NCBI GenBank assembly: GCA_030651285.1
Contig: JAUSCN010000004.1
Location: forward strand, 1-64,000
Source of the DNA: a bacterium
GTDB lineage: Bacteria > Patescibacteriota > Minisyncoccia > Phycocordibacterales > Phycocordibacteraceae
DNA length: 64,000 bases
Reading direction: 5' to 3'
Shown: positions 8,663-18,048 of the stretch, piece by piece
Layout of the letters: every line of letters starts with the position of its first letter
Numbering within the stretch: position 1 is the first letter of the stretch
Notes under the pieces: generated by a model
The model's input: only the letters and a program-made list of their open reading frames with translations
Told to the model about the DNA's origin: nothing
Databases searched by the model: none
Program-made: the position numbers and the translations under genes

Positions 8663-10327
8663 CTAATCGCGGGCGAGGCGAACGAGGCGTATTGTCTCAA
8701 AAGAATACCGGCCATTAAGAGCATGAAAAACTGGGGAGAGCACATCGGATCCGTTTGCAGAAAAGGCTTCATGAATTTTGCCAGTCACCTCCAAATCTGG
8801 CAAAAGGTGCGCGAAGTCAGTGCGCGAGAGCTTCCCTATCTCTGCAAGTTCCTCCAAATGCTTCACGACGGTCGACACCGTGAGTGCGCGGGCTTTTGCG
8901 AGATCAGCCAATGTCTTGGCATCTCGCGTGGCTGAGAGCGTCTCTGCGAGCCTTCCCGGCATACCCTTTACTGCGACACCCTTCGGCTTCTTAGCAACTT
9001 TCTCATCCACCCACGCACCGCCAATGACTTTAATAAACTTCTTGTGCATCTCGACTACTTCGGCAGCAGGCATGTCTGCAAATGCATCCAGTGCCGCGTC
9101 TGACGCGGCGCGAAAATCCTTGTCCTTCTCTAAGATCTCTGGATGCACTTCAAGCGCGCGCGCATTGAGACCGATGAGGTAGACACCCGAAAGCTGCCGC
9201 ACACGAGAAAGTGCGACATATCCCTGTCCGTATTCAAATGCCTTTGACAGGTCGATGATTGCTGCATCCATGCTCATGCCCTGACTCTTGTGCACCGTCA
9301 TCGCATAAGCAAGGCGGAGTGGTATCTGAGCGATGCTCGCCTTCACTTTCCCCTGCTCCTCGAGCTGCCACTCCATCGGTTCAGTCATGATCTTCGAGCC
9401 GTTTTTTATCTCGACGATCGGCATACCGCTCGCGTCCCAGCCGCTCACGATACCGAGCGTGCCATTCACGAACTTCCCTTGCGGAGAATTCTTGGTGAAC
9501 ATAACTGCCGCACCCAGCTTCAGCTCCAAGAGCTCTGGTGAGAGGCAGCCGCGCTTAAGTCCCTCTATCATCGAGTCCTTCCCTTTTGTATGCATAGAAA
9601 ACTTCTTCGGCGCACCCGGAAGTTTCGTGAGCTCAGCTGCGTTGATACGATCGACATCGGCATTGTGTGAGAAAAGCTTCGGCGCATCAGCGGGAAGCCC
9701 AGCAGGCTCGGTGTGGCGCCTCATGAGCTCTTCGTAATGCAGCTCCTCCACGTTTCCCGAGCGTATCGCCGACAGCACACTCAAGAACTCGTCATCGCTC
9801 TGGCGGTGCTGCTCAGTAAGGTAGCAGGTGATCAGGCTCAGCTCGCGCCACACCGGCGATTGATACGCAAAAAGCACCTCGCTACTGCGCGACACAGGAG
9901 GCAACTGAAAGAAGTCCCCCACAAGAATCACCGTGAGCCCCCCAAACGGCTTGTCGATGCGCCGCACCTCGCGACAGACAGCATCTGCCATTTCAAACGT
10001 CGCAGCTGAAAGCATCGAGATCTCTTCAATGATGAGCACTTTTGCTTTCTGTATGCGTCGCGCGATATGCTCTTTGGTCGCGATGCGATCGACATCTGCC
10101 TTTGAGAGTGATTCGCTGATTCCGATACCGCTCCATGAGTGGAGCGTCATGCCCGAGACGTGCGTCGCAGCGATGCCGGTCGCTGCAGTGACCGAGGGCT
10201 CGATTCCGGTACCTCGCAGCCACCCGATAAATGCGTTTATCGTATGCGTCTTTCCGCTTCCGGGCTCGCCAGTGAGGAAGACATTTGCACCAGTCTTCAG
10301 AATTGTAAGCGCCTCACCTTGAGTCAT
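8663..10327 (-). CDS. PIF1-like AAA ATPase/helicase with C-terminal HTH_40-like domain
   Basis: GEPGSGKTHTINAFI (Walker A), IIEEISML, VGDFFQLPPV, MTVHKSQGMSMD, YVALSRV; C-term TLADLAKARALTVSTVVKHLEELAEIGKL. Confidence 0.85.
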   Translation of the reverse strand: MTQGEALTILKTGANVFLTGEPGSGKTHTINAFIGWLRGTGIEPSVTAATGIAATHVSGMTLHSWSGIGISESLSKADVDRIATKEHIARRIQKAKVLIIEEISMLSAATFEMADAVCREVRRIDKPFGGLTVILVGDFFQLPPVSRSSEVLFAYQSPVWRELSLITCYLTEQHRQSDDEFLSVLSAIRSGNVEELHYEELMRRHTEPAGLPADAPKLFSHNADVDRINAAELTKLPGAPKKFSMHTKGKDSMIEGLKRGCLSPELLELKLGAAVMFTKNSPQGKFVNGTLGIVSGWDASGMPIVEIKNGSKIMTEPMEWQLEEQGKVKASIAQIPLRLAYAMTVHKSQGMSMDAAIIDLSKAFEYGQGYVALSRVRQLSGVYLIGLNARALEVHPEILEKDKDFRAASDAALDAFADMPAAEVVEMHKKFIKVIGGAWVDEKVAKKPKGVAVKGMPGRLAETLSATRDAKTLADLAKARALTVSTVVKHLEELAEIGKLSRTDFAHLLPDLEVTGKIHEAFSANGSDVLSPVFHALNGRYSFETIRLVRLARD

Positions 10328-10336
10328 ATCTACGTA

Positions 10337-10750
10337 TTATGCCGCCTCAGCATCTACCTCACCGAGGCTGTACTTTTGGACAAGGTTTTGCATCGCCTTC
10401 GCGATTGACCACTCCCCCTCGGCATCAAACAGGTCCGAGGTCGGAGGGGGCGTACTGCCGACGAGCACATGGAAGAGGCGGTACCGTCGCGCTCCTTGGT
10501 TTCCGAAATGCTCCATGAAAGCAGCCCGAAATGCCACCAGCCCTTCATATGGAGAATCTTTCCCTACATTTCTCTTTCCGGCCTCAATCACAGCAAAACG
10601 CACCGCCTGCCCGATCGGCCCTCGTTCAGAATCTTCCGCATCTTGCCTCAGCAACTCTTCACCAGCGGCCTTCTGCTCTTGATACTCTCTGAAACTTCTC
10701 TCGAGGAGAGATTCGTCGGGATTTGCAGGCAGTTTTTCACTCATGAGCAC
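10337..10750 (-). CDS. Hypothetical protein
   Basis: ORF directly upstream of the helicase on the same strand; no family recognised. Confidence 0.6.
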   Translation of the reverse strand: MLMSEKLPANPDESLLERSFREYQEQKAAGEELLRQDAEDSERGPIGQAVRFAVIEAGKRNVGKDSPYEGLVAFRAAFMEHFGNQGARRYRLFHVLVGSTPPPTSDLFDAEGEWSIAKAMQNLVQKYSLGEVDAEAA

Positions 10751-10768
10751 CTACTATAGCACCGCCAG

Positions 10769-11053
10769 TTATCCGGCGTGATGCATATCGCCATACATCT
10801 TGTTCCAGATGCGCGCAAAGATATATCCAAATACGCCACCCATGATCGTAGTGACCGCGATGAGCACTATCGCCGCAGAAAAATCAAACGACTTCACGAC
10901 ATACGGCAGACTGATCATATGCATCCAGAGCGCGAAATCGACAAGACCCTGTGCCCATCCAAGCGCGACCAATATTGACCACACGAGATGCCAACCGCCC
11001 ATAAACGCACCGACAGACAGCGCTGTGTTTGTAGGATCGATGTGATGATTCAT
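10769..11053 (-). CDS. Small membrane protein, about 3 TM segments
   Basis: Hydrophobic segments GGWHLVWSILVALGW, LWMHMISLPYVV, AAIVLIAVTTIMGGVFGYIFA. Confidence 0.6.
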   Translation of the reverse strand: MNHHIDPTNTALSVGAFMGGWHLVWSILVALGWAQGLVDFALWMHMISLPYVVKSFDFSAAIVLIAVTTIMGGVFGYIFARIWNKMYGDMHHAG

Positions 11054-11140
11054 ACTGGAAACGTTTTGCGAGTAATGCGTAAATGATACTCCTGCCTCGT
11101 CAGACGAGGCAGGAGTATGTGCATAACGTATTTCTTGCCA

Positions 11141-11977
11141 CTAGCGAATTCCCGTGTCGCAAGAAATAGCGGTCGATGTGTACATATTCGGCTGCACGGT
11201 CACAAATACTTCACTACAGCGCGGGAGTACTTGCCCACCCTTTGCTGAAAGGGTGTACGAACCTGGCGCAAGTGAGAATTCAAACGCTCCGCTCGCATTT
11301 GAGTTCCCAAGTATGAGGGGCGACTTTGAACCCGCACGATACACCGTGACAGCTGTCGCATACGGCTTCGGGGCACATGCCGGGTCTGGCGGCATGCGCT
11401 CTACCGGGCACGTCGGACTGAGCGTCACCGAGCCTCGCACGCCCGAGTTCAGAGGCGCGACAGTGCTCTCACGCTTCGTGACTTTAAACGTGAACACGTA
11501 GTCACTCTCCGCGATTTTCACTCCCGCTTTTGGCGACGGCGTAACTGAGGTGAGAGTAATTTCTTCTGCTTCCGTAGTTACCGCCTGTCCGAGCTTGAAT
11601 TCCTGCTGCGCAGTGCCGAGACCGCTCACGAGACGCACCTCAATGCGCACAGTCCCTGCCTGGATGCACTGCACGTCTATCGGGCAGCGACTGTCTTCGA
11701 GCACCTTGAGGGGAGTGATACGTACATCGAGAAGGTGTACCTCCTGCCCTATTCGCGCAGTAGCGCCAGTCGGGCCTGGCGACCCTGCCACGGGACACTC
11801 TGCAAACTCACACTTAGGCCCCGTACGGCCCACATATGAGCCGTCTGCGCACTCTTTCACCTCCTGAGTACACATCACACCGTCTCCGGGCGCTTGCGCC
11901 GTGCGCATGCCGATCACCCATAGCGTCGCTACCACCACGAGCACAACCCCTCCTACAATTAGGACATATCTTTTCAT
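11141..11977 (-). CDS. Membrane-anchored protein with C-terminal carboxypeptidase-regulatory-like domain
   Basis: MKRYVLIVGGVVLVVVATLWVIG N-terminal TM; C-term GVRGSVTLSPTCP...GAFEFSLAPGSYTLSAKGG. Longer ORF start (12178) rejected because it overlaps the divergent gene. Confidence 0.65.
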   Translation of the reverse strand: MKRYVLIVGGVVLVVVATLWVIGMRTAQAPGDGVMCTQEVKECADGSYVGRTGPKCEFAECPVAGSPGPTGATARIGQEVHLLDVRITPLKVLEDSRCPIDVQCIQAGTVRIEVRLVSGLGTAQQEFKLGQAVTTEAEEITLTSVTPSPKAGVKIAESDYVFTFKVTKRESTVAPLNSGVRGSVTLSPTCPVERMPPDPACAPKPYATAVTVYRAGSKSPLILGNSNASGAFEFSLAPGSYTLSAKGGQVLPRCSEVFVTVQPNMYTSTAISCDTGIR

Positions 11978-12065
11978 ACCTGAAGCATAGCAAATTAAAA
12001 ACAGGTGCATCATACACAAGCACAGGTGCGAACAGGTTACATGCACCAGGTATACTAAACACACA

Positions 12066-13730
12066 ATGAATACCGAAGATTTGAAAAAAGCGCTTGTAAG
12101 CGCAATGAAGGGAGAGGTTGCAGATGACGCAGCAGCGCGAAAGGCAGTGAGCCGCGACACTTCCCTCTTCATGCGCATGCCAGAGTTAGTCGTGTATCCA
12201 AAAGATGCAAATGATGTGAGCGCATTAGTGAAAGAAATTCACCGCGCCCGCGAAGCGGGCGCGGACGTCTCGCTCGCCGCACGTGCAGCCGGCACTGACA
12301 TGACCGGTGGCCCGCTCACCACAAGCGTCGTCATGTCTCTCACGAAGCACATGAACCACGTGCTTGAGGTCGGCGACGATTTCGCCGTCACCGAACCAGG
12401 CGTCTACTACCGCGATTTTGAAAAAGAGACGCTCAAGAAAAATCTGATCCTCCCGTCATATCCCGCCTCGCGCAGCATCGCTGCGCTCGGCGGCATCGTC
12501 GCAAATAATTCCGGCGGCGAGCGCACCATTAAATACGGCCAGACCGAGCGGTACATCGAAGAAGTAGATGTCGTCCTTTCTGACGGCTCACAGACGACCT
12601 TTAAAGCACTTACGCCGACAGAGCTCGAAGAAAAGAAAAAGCTCAAGACCCTCGAGGGCGATATCTACCGAAGAATGGACGCACTCATCACCACAAATGC
12701 CGCACTCATCGAGCAGCACCGCCCGAAAGTCTCCAAGAACTCCGCCGGTTTCGGGCTCTGGCGGGTGCGCGATGAAAAAACAAACACTTTTAACCTCGCT
12801 AAACTCATCTGCGGCTCGCAAGGCACACTCGCCCTCTGGACCAAAGCGAAGTTGAAGCTCGTGAAGCCGAAAGAGCGTCGCGCGATGCTTGTTGTCTTCC
12901 TCTACGAGCTCGATATCCTCCCTGAAATCGTGAAGCGGGTCCTGCTCCAAGAACCAGAATCATTTGAAAGCTACGACGACCATACCTTCACGCTCGCCGT
13001 GAAGTTCCTCCCGGGCATGCTCTCGCAGATGGGCTTCGCAAAGGCTGTTCGTCTCGGTATCAACTTCATACCTGAAGCGGCGATGGTCGCGACTGGTGGC
13101 GTCCCAAAGATGATCCTCATGGCAGAGTTTGCTGAGGACACTATTGAAGAGGCAGATCGGAGGGCAGTTGCAGCAAAAGAAGCACTTACTGGTCTCCATG
13201 TGCAGGCCAAGATTGAAAAAGACGAGAAGGAGTCAGAAAAGTACTGGATTGTGCGTCGCGAAAGCTTCGCACTCCTGCGCAAGAACGTGCACGGGCTCTA
13301 CGCAGCCCCGTTTATCGATGACTTCGTCGTGCCGCCCTCTTCATATCCCGAGTTCCTGCCGAAACTAAATGCCCTCCTCGACGAGTACAAATCACACTTC
13401 ATCTACACCATCGCGGGGCACGTCGGGAACGGCAACTTCCACATCATCCCGCTCATGGACCTCTCGAAGCCAGAGAACCGCCAAGTAATACTCGACCTCG
13501 CCCCGAAGATCTACCAGCTCGTGATAGCCGAAGGTGGCACGACAACCGGCGAGCATAACGACGGCATCATCCGCACCCCCTACCTCCCCATGCTCTTTGG
13601 CGGAGAAATGGTCGCGCTCTTTGCAGAGACCAAAGAGATCTTCGACCCGCTCAATATCCTCAATCCAGGAAAGAAAGTCGGCGGCACCTTTGCCGATATC
13701 GAGAGAGATATCATCAGAACAGCTTCCTGA
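12066..13730 (+). CDS. FAD-binding oxidoreductase (GlcD/D-lactate dehydrogenase-like)
   Basis: SLAARAAGTDMTGGPL, ALGGIVANNSGGERTIKYGQTERYI, GHVGNGNFHIIPLMD, GGTTTGEHNDGIIRTPYL. Confidence 0.88.
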   Translation: MNTEDLKKALVSAMKGEVADDAAARKAVSRDTSLFMRMPELVVYPKDANDVSALVKEIHRAREAGADVSLAARAAGTDMTGGPLTTSVVMSLTKHMNHVLEVGDDFAVTEPGVYYRDFEKETLKKNLILPSYPASRSIAALGGIVANNSGGERTIKYGQTERYIEEVDVVLSDGSQTTFKALTPTELEEKKKLKTLEGDIYRRMDALITTNAALIEQHRPKVSKNSAGFGLWRVRDEKTNTFNLAKLICGSQGTLALWTKAKLKLVKPKERRAMLVVFLYELDILPEIVKRVLLQEPESFESYDDHTFTLAVKFLPGMLSQMGFAKAVRLGINFIPEAAMVATGGVPKMILMAEFAEDTIEEADRRAVAAKEALTGLHVQAKIEKDEKESEKYWIVRRESFALLRKNVHGLYAAPFIDDFVVPPSSYPEFLPKLNALLDEYKSHFIYTIAGHVGNGNFHIIPLMDLSKPENRQVILDLAPKIYQLVIAEGGTTTGEHNDGIIRTPYLPMLFGGEMVALFAETKEIFDPLNILNPGKKVGGTFADIERDIIRTAS

Positions 13731-13786
13731 GTGGGGGTGAATTTCGCCTATAGATTTTCTTCCAGCCTTTTTGGTATACTGGAGCA

Positions 13787-13870
13787 ATGAAACGCATACT
13801 TACGATAGTCTTCGTTCTTTTGCTCGGCCTTAGCATGATCGGTTCCCTTATCCCTGGCCTCCTGGGATAA
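13787..13870 (+). CDS. Putative 27-aa single-TM peptide
   Basis: MKRILTIVFVLLLGLSMIGSLIPGLLG*; TGG-TATACT -10 box 6 nt upstream of ATG; terminator immediately downstream. Confidence 0.5.
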   Translation: MKRILTIVFVLLLGLSMIGSLIPGLLG

Positions 13871-13890
13871 GCAAGACTCGAACGACCAAA

Positions 13891-13920
13891 CAAATAAACC
13901 GGCGCAAGCCGGTTTATTTG
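13891..13920. terminator. Bidirectional terminator, 13-bp stem
   Basis: CAAATAAACCGGC-GCAA-GCCGGTTTATTTG; overlaps stop codon of the minus-strand gene. Confidence 0.85.
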
Positions 13921-14129
13921 TTTTCTCTAATCATGCGATAGATAAAGAGAGATATAAATGAGGCCCCAAAACACACAATTCCAAACGTATCTTCTCTTGG
14001 CCATGACAACAGATGTGTGAGAGGCATGGAAAGGGTCTCTGGATGAAAGACAGCATTAAGAGCGATATACACCCACGAAAAGAATCCAAAGAAAAACGTA
14101 GTGAAGAAGAATGCTTGAAATATTTTCAT
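13914..14129 (-). CDS. Small membrane protein
   Basis: 71-aa hydrophobic ORF (FFFTTFFFGFFSWVYIALNAVF, FGIVCFGASFISLFIYRMI). Confidence 0.55.
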   Translation of the reverse strand: MKIFQAFFFTTFFFGFFSWVYIALNAVFHPETLSMPLTHLLSWPREDTFGIVCFGASFISLFIYRMIRENK

Positions 14130-14231
14130 CTATTAAATTATATAGTACTCATCACATTAAAGCTCTGAGTACGCAACGAGCAGCAATTTACTTGACTAAA
14201 TCGTATTTAGAACGTATTGTCACATATACGA

Positions 14232-15506
14232 ATGAAACCTATCGCGACGTTGTGGGGGCATTTTTTAAACGACAGCCTCTTCCGTAATTCGATTTATCTC
14301 ATGCTGACCACGGGCGTGATGGGAGTATTTGGTTTCTTTTTTTGGCTCATCTGTACTCACATATTCACCCCAGAGGAGATTGGTATCGGGACAACTCTTA
14401 TATCAGTATTAACATTTATTTCGTTCATTAGTCTTCTCGGGTTCAACAGTACCTTTATAGGACTATTGCCCAAATCGCAGAACAGGAATGATGAAATCAA
14501 TACAGGTTTAATTTTAGTAATAAGCACCGCGATACTTACTGCTGCAGTATATATATTTCTCATCCCCCACCTCACACCGAAACTCGGAATGATCTATGAA
14601 AAATTTTGGTATCCAGCCGTATTTATCTTAATGGCTGCATTGATATCAGTTAATTCATTGACTGATAGTATTTTTATCGCCTATCGATCAGCTCATTACA
14701 ACCTTTTATCAGATGGATTCATAACCAGCGGCACAAAATTGATTCTCCCTATAGTATTTGCAAGCATCGGTGCTTATGGTGTGTTTTTGGCCTCCAGTCT
14801 TGCAACCGCAACAGGGATGCTCGCGAGTATTATATTTCTGTTCAAAAAATTCGACTTCAAACCAAAATTAGTGATTGATACTGGAATTCTAAAGAAAGTA
14901 TTCCAGTATTCTTTTGCTAATTATACTGCCAACCTCATTAATATTGTTCCGACATTCGTTCTACCAATTATTATCATCAACTATCTTAGTGCGGCAGCGG
15001 CGGCATACTATTACCTGGCATTTATGCTCAGCAATTTACTCTATACCGTATCAGGATCTATTTCCCAATCCCTATTTGCGGAAGGTTCACACGCTGAAAA
15101 CACTTTACGAATCTTGATAAAACGTTCATTAGTAACCCTGACAGTACTCCTTATACCTGCAAGCATAGGATTGGCCATTTTAGGGCCAATCGTTCTAAAT
15201 TTTTTTGGTAAATCATATGGCGCAGGTGGCGCTGATGTTATTTTCATACTCGCAATCACTGCCCCAGCAGTCGCAGCCTACAATCTTGGAACCGTAATTC
15301 TGCGGATAAGACATCAGATGTACTCATTGAACGTTGTAAGTGCCGTATATGCCATTACTATTTCGATCCTTACTCTGCTCTGGGTCAATATGGGGCTTAC
15401 TTGGATTGCAATAGCATGGGCAATCGGAAACTTTTTTGCCGCAACCCTGGCGTTTCTATTGATATTTCTATACCGCAAATATCCGACTCCAGTAACAATA
15501 CATTAA
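14232..15506 (+). CDS. Polysaccharide flippase (Wzx/MATE-like)
   Basis: 12-14 predicted TMs, located beside glycosyltransferases; start taken at second ATG. Confidence 0.75.
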   Translation: MKPIATLWGHFLNDSLFRNSIYLMLTTGVMGVFGFFFWLICTHIFTPEEIGIGTTLISVLTFISFISLLGFNSTFIGLLPKSQNRNDEINTGLILVISTAILTAAVYIFLIPHLTPKLGMIYEKFWYPAVFILMAALISVNSLTDSIFIAYRSAHYNLLSDGFITSGTKLILPIVFASIGAYGVFLASSLATATGMLASIIFLFKKFDFKPKLVIDTGILKKVFQYSFANYTANLINIVPTFVLPIIIINYLSAAAAAYYYLAFMLSNLLYTVSGSISQSLFAEGSHAENTLRILIKRSLVTLTVLLIPASIGLAILGPIVLNFFGKSYGAGGADVIFILAITAPAVAAYNLGTVILRIRHQMYSLNVVSAVYAITISILTLLWVNMGLTWIAIAWAIGNFFAATLAFLLIFLYRKYPTPVTIH

Positions 15507-15510
15507 CCGT

Positions 15511-18042
15511 TTAGTAGAGTTTTTTTAAAATTATTTCCCTAAGAACGTTGTAGGCGGGTTTAGGACTTCCATCGTAACGTATCAATCCAAAAAAGTTCTC
15601 ATTCGTGCTTGTAGAGACACCATCATCCTTTAGGGTGTACCAGAAGAAAGGTCCTCCCCATGGAAACGTTTTGTACAACGCAACCGCTTCGCTCACCATC
15701 CTCGACTGATTTTCCTCGCTAACAAACCAATGGGCATCTGGTCCGTTCGTTGGTGTTCCAAACTCAGTTATCCATATTTTTTTATCCTGATCTCCATTTG
15801 CCACCATTGTACTTCTCAGGCTTGGCGAAGTTTTATACATTTGTGCCCACGCACCAGCAGTAACATTTGAGGGCTGGTTCGGATAACTATAGGGATGGTG
15901 ACCTACGGCATCAAAATAATTCTTAGCCCCATTCTTATAAATGCACTCCAGAAAATCTACTGGTGAGAAGTTAACGTCATTTGTTGATGCTGGAGAAAGT
16001 CCTCCGGTGATAATTACAGCCTTGGGGTCAACCCGTTTTATGGCAGGATACGTTTCCTTCAGGAGAGCTGCGTATGCAACACAATCCGACTTCGTTGCCC
16101 AAAAATTGTAATTGTTCGGTTCATTCCAAATCTCCCAATGATGCACACCCTCATTTTTATATCTCGCAACAACTTGCGCGGCAAAAGTAGCAAATAAGGC
16201 AGGATCCCTAGGAGGACATTTTGCCCCTCCAGTACAATTGGCGGTCCGCGCCCATTCTGGAGTAAAAACAATTATCCCGAGACTCTTCAAATGATGTGCT
16301 GCAATCGTTTTTACTAACGTATCATAATACTTCCAGTTTGATCGATCCGGTGAATCATATTGAACATTCCCCCACTCAATATCAAATCTTACCCACTCCA
16401 CTCCGAGCGCAACCATTTGATCAAGCCGCTGATTAAGTTCAGAGATACTGATCTTCGCAAGTAAGCCACCGGCCGCAATTCCCATCGAGTGTCCAATCGC
16501 TTCGGACCTGGGTGACAAAAGCGAGATTGTTTCATTCACAACTGATGGAGGAGTCATCTCGAATACAGTAACTTCATTACTGTACGCCGTGCTTGTAGTA
16601 GTGCTTACTGAACCAGATGTAACGACTACACCAGTCTCAATGGGTTTTTTGTTATCTATACTGCCGGACAAATTATGAACGCCGAACCAAGAAGATAGTG
16701 AAAAAGAAGCAATAATCGCAAAGCTTGCTATTAATAGCGAGATTCGTATCTTTCCTTGATTAGGATTATTGGGGAGTTTATTTTTCATAACCTTCTTCTC
16801 ATAAAGATCTTTAACAAGATAGATTGTCTCCCGAGCACGTTCTATATATGTTGGCAAAATTTTCTGTAAATGTACTACGTACTCTGCTCGTCCCGCTACC
16901 AACCTCTCAAACGACCCTATTAATTGTTCAATTGTGATTGTTCGAATGTCAAGAACCCACCCTTCTAAGCCCAGGTCAGTCATTATACCCCGAGTTTTAT
17001 GATCGTACTCTATAGCTATCGCCGGAATACAGGAAGTTAATGAGAAAATAACAGAGTGAAATCGAGTTCCAATCATATAATCCAATTCCCCGTATAGAGC
17101 CTTTATTACTTGGTAGTCATACTGTCCTTTTAGAACCCGAGCACTTTCCTTATGTTCAAGGTACTCATACACCCTCTGACCGCTCTCCCGATCGTCATCC
17201 TTATGGTGATAGTTCGTAACTTGAGGAATAAAAATAACAAATGCATTATATTTTTTAATGATATAGTCCGAAAATTCTGCAATGGTTTTTTCGTATTGTA
17301 TCTGCTGATTCGACTCGAACCAGCTACGTACTGTGATACCAACAACTATCTGTTCCTGCGAGATATATAATTCTTTTCGTAAGTCCGTTTTTTTTACACC
17401 TTCTACCAAAAATCCTCCGTCCACTGACAAAAATACATTATTAGTAATGTTCCAATCCTTCAATAGTTGGTACGAAATACCTTCCCGGACAATGATTCCA
17501 TCCAATCTCTTTAGAACAAATTTTGCCATTATCTCTTGAAACCGGTTTCCAAATACCCCTATAGATTGAGTGTAGTTAATCGTTGGCTTTCCGAGAAAGT
17601 AACTGAGCAAAAACGGATGTAAGACAAAAAATAGTCTTGCCGTATGTATGAACCCTGGTTTACCAAGAATATACCCGCCACCCACAGGAACAATTAGATC
17701 GGTATCCCGATAAAGAAAACAGATTTTCTTCAAATTTTGCGGGAGCGGAATATTTCTATGGACAGCTTTGTACACGATAGCCCACAATAGAGAGTACCCC
17801 GCAACAAAAAATGCATACAGTACCTGGAGCAAAGAACTCCGATAATAAGAACGCGCATAATACATAAACGAGTGTGTAGCAGGCACACCCTCAAATCTTT
17901 CACCCTCCTCTATCTGATCAAGCGTTAAAATTGTGATACTAGGATTATCAAAAGCCTTACGCAGATCACGCACTAAGACACCCAAAAGAGCCGCATCTCC
18001 TTTGTTTTCTTTTGAATACGCATGGGAAACGATTATCTTCAT
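15511..18042 (-). CDS. Fusion: polysaccharide pyruvyl transferase domain + TM + clan GH-A glycoside hydrolase domain
   Basis: N-term NKGDAALLGVLV...VPVGGGYILG...GTRFHSVIFSLTSCIPAIAIEYDHKTRGI; TM ISLLIASFAIIASFSLSSWFG; C-term HHWEIWNEPNNYNFW and KIWITEFGTPT catalytic motifs. Confidence 0.85.
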   Translation of the reverse strand: MKIIVSHAYSKENKGDAALLGVLVRDLRKAFDNPSITILTLDQIEEGERFEGVPATHSFMYYARSYYRSSLLQVLYAFFVAGYSLLWAIVYKAVHRNIPLPQNLKKICFLYRDTDLIVPVGGGYILGKPGFIHTARLFFVLHPFLLSYFLGKPTINYTQSIGVFGNRFQEIMAKFVLKRLDGIIVREGISYQLLKDWNITNNVFLSVDGGFLVEGVKKTDLRKELYISQEQIVVGITVRSWFESNQQIQYEKTIAEFSDYIIKKYNAFVIFIPQVTNYHHKDDDRESGQRVYEYLEHKESARVLKGQYDYQVIKALYGELDYMIGTRFHSVIFSLTSCIPAIAIEYDHKTRGIMTDLGLEGWVLDIRTITIEQLIGSFERLVAGRAEYVVHLQKILPTYIERARETIYLVKDLYEKKVMKNKLPNNPNQGKIRISLLIASFAIIASFSLSSWFGVHNLSGSIDNKKPIETGVVVTSGSVSTTTSTAYSNEVTVFEMTPPSVVNETISLLSPRSEAIGHSMGIAAGGLLAKISISELNQRLDQMVALGVEWVRFDIEWGNVQYDSPDRSNWKYYDTLVKTIAAHHLKSLGIIVFTPEWARTANCTGGAKCPPRDPALFATFAAQVVARYKNEGVHHWEIWNEPNNYNFWATKSDCVAYAALLKETYPAIKRVDPKAVIITGGLSPASTNDVNFSPVDFLECIYKNGAKNYFDAVGHHPYSYPNQPSNVTAGAWAQMYKTSPSLRSTMVANGDQDKKIWITEFGTPTNGPDAHWFVSEENQSRMVSEAVALYKTFPWGGPFFWYTLKDDGVSTSTNENFFGLIRYDGSPKPAYNVLREIILKKLY

Positions 18043-18048
18043 AACGAA

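Noticed and set aside
11978-12178. Upstream extension of the 345-aa ORF at 11141-12178
   Set aside because: Overlaps the divergent FAD-oxidase gene; MKRYVLIVGGVV at 11977 is a better membrane-protein start.
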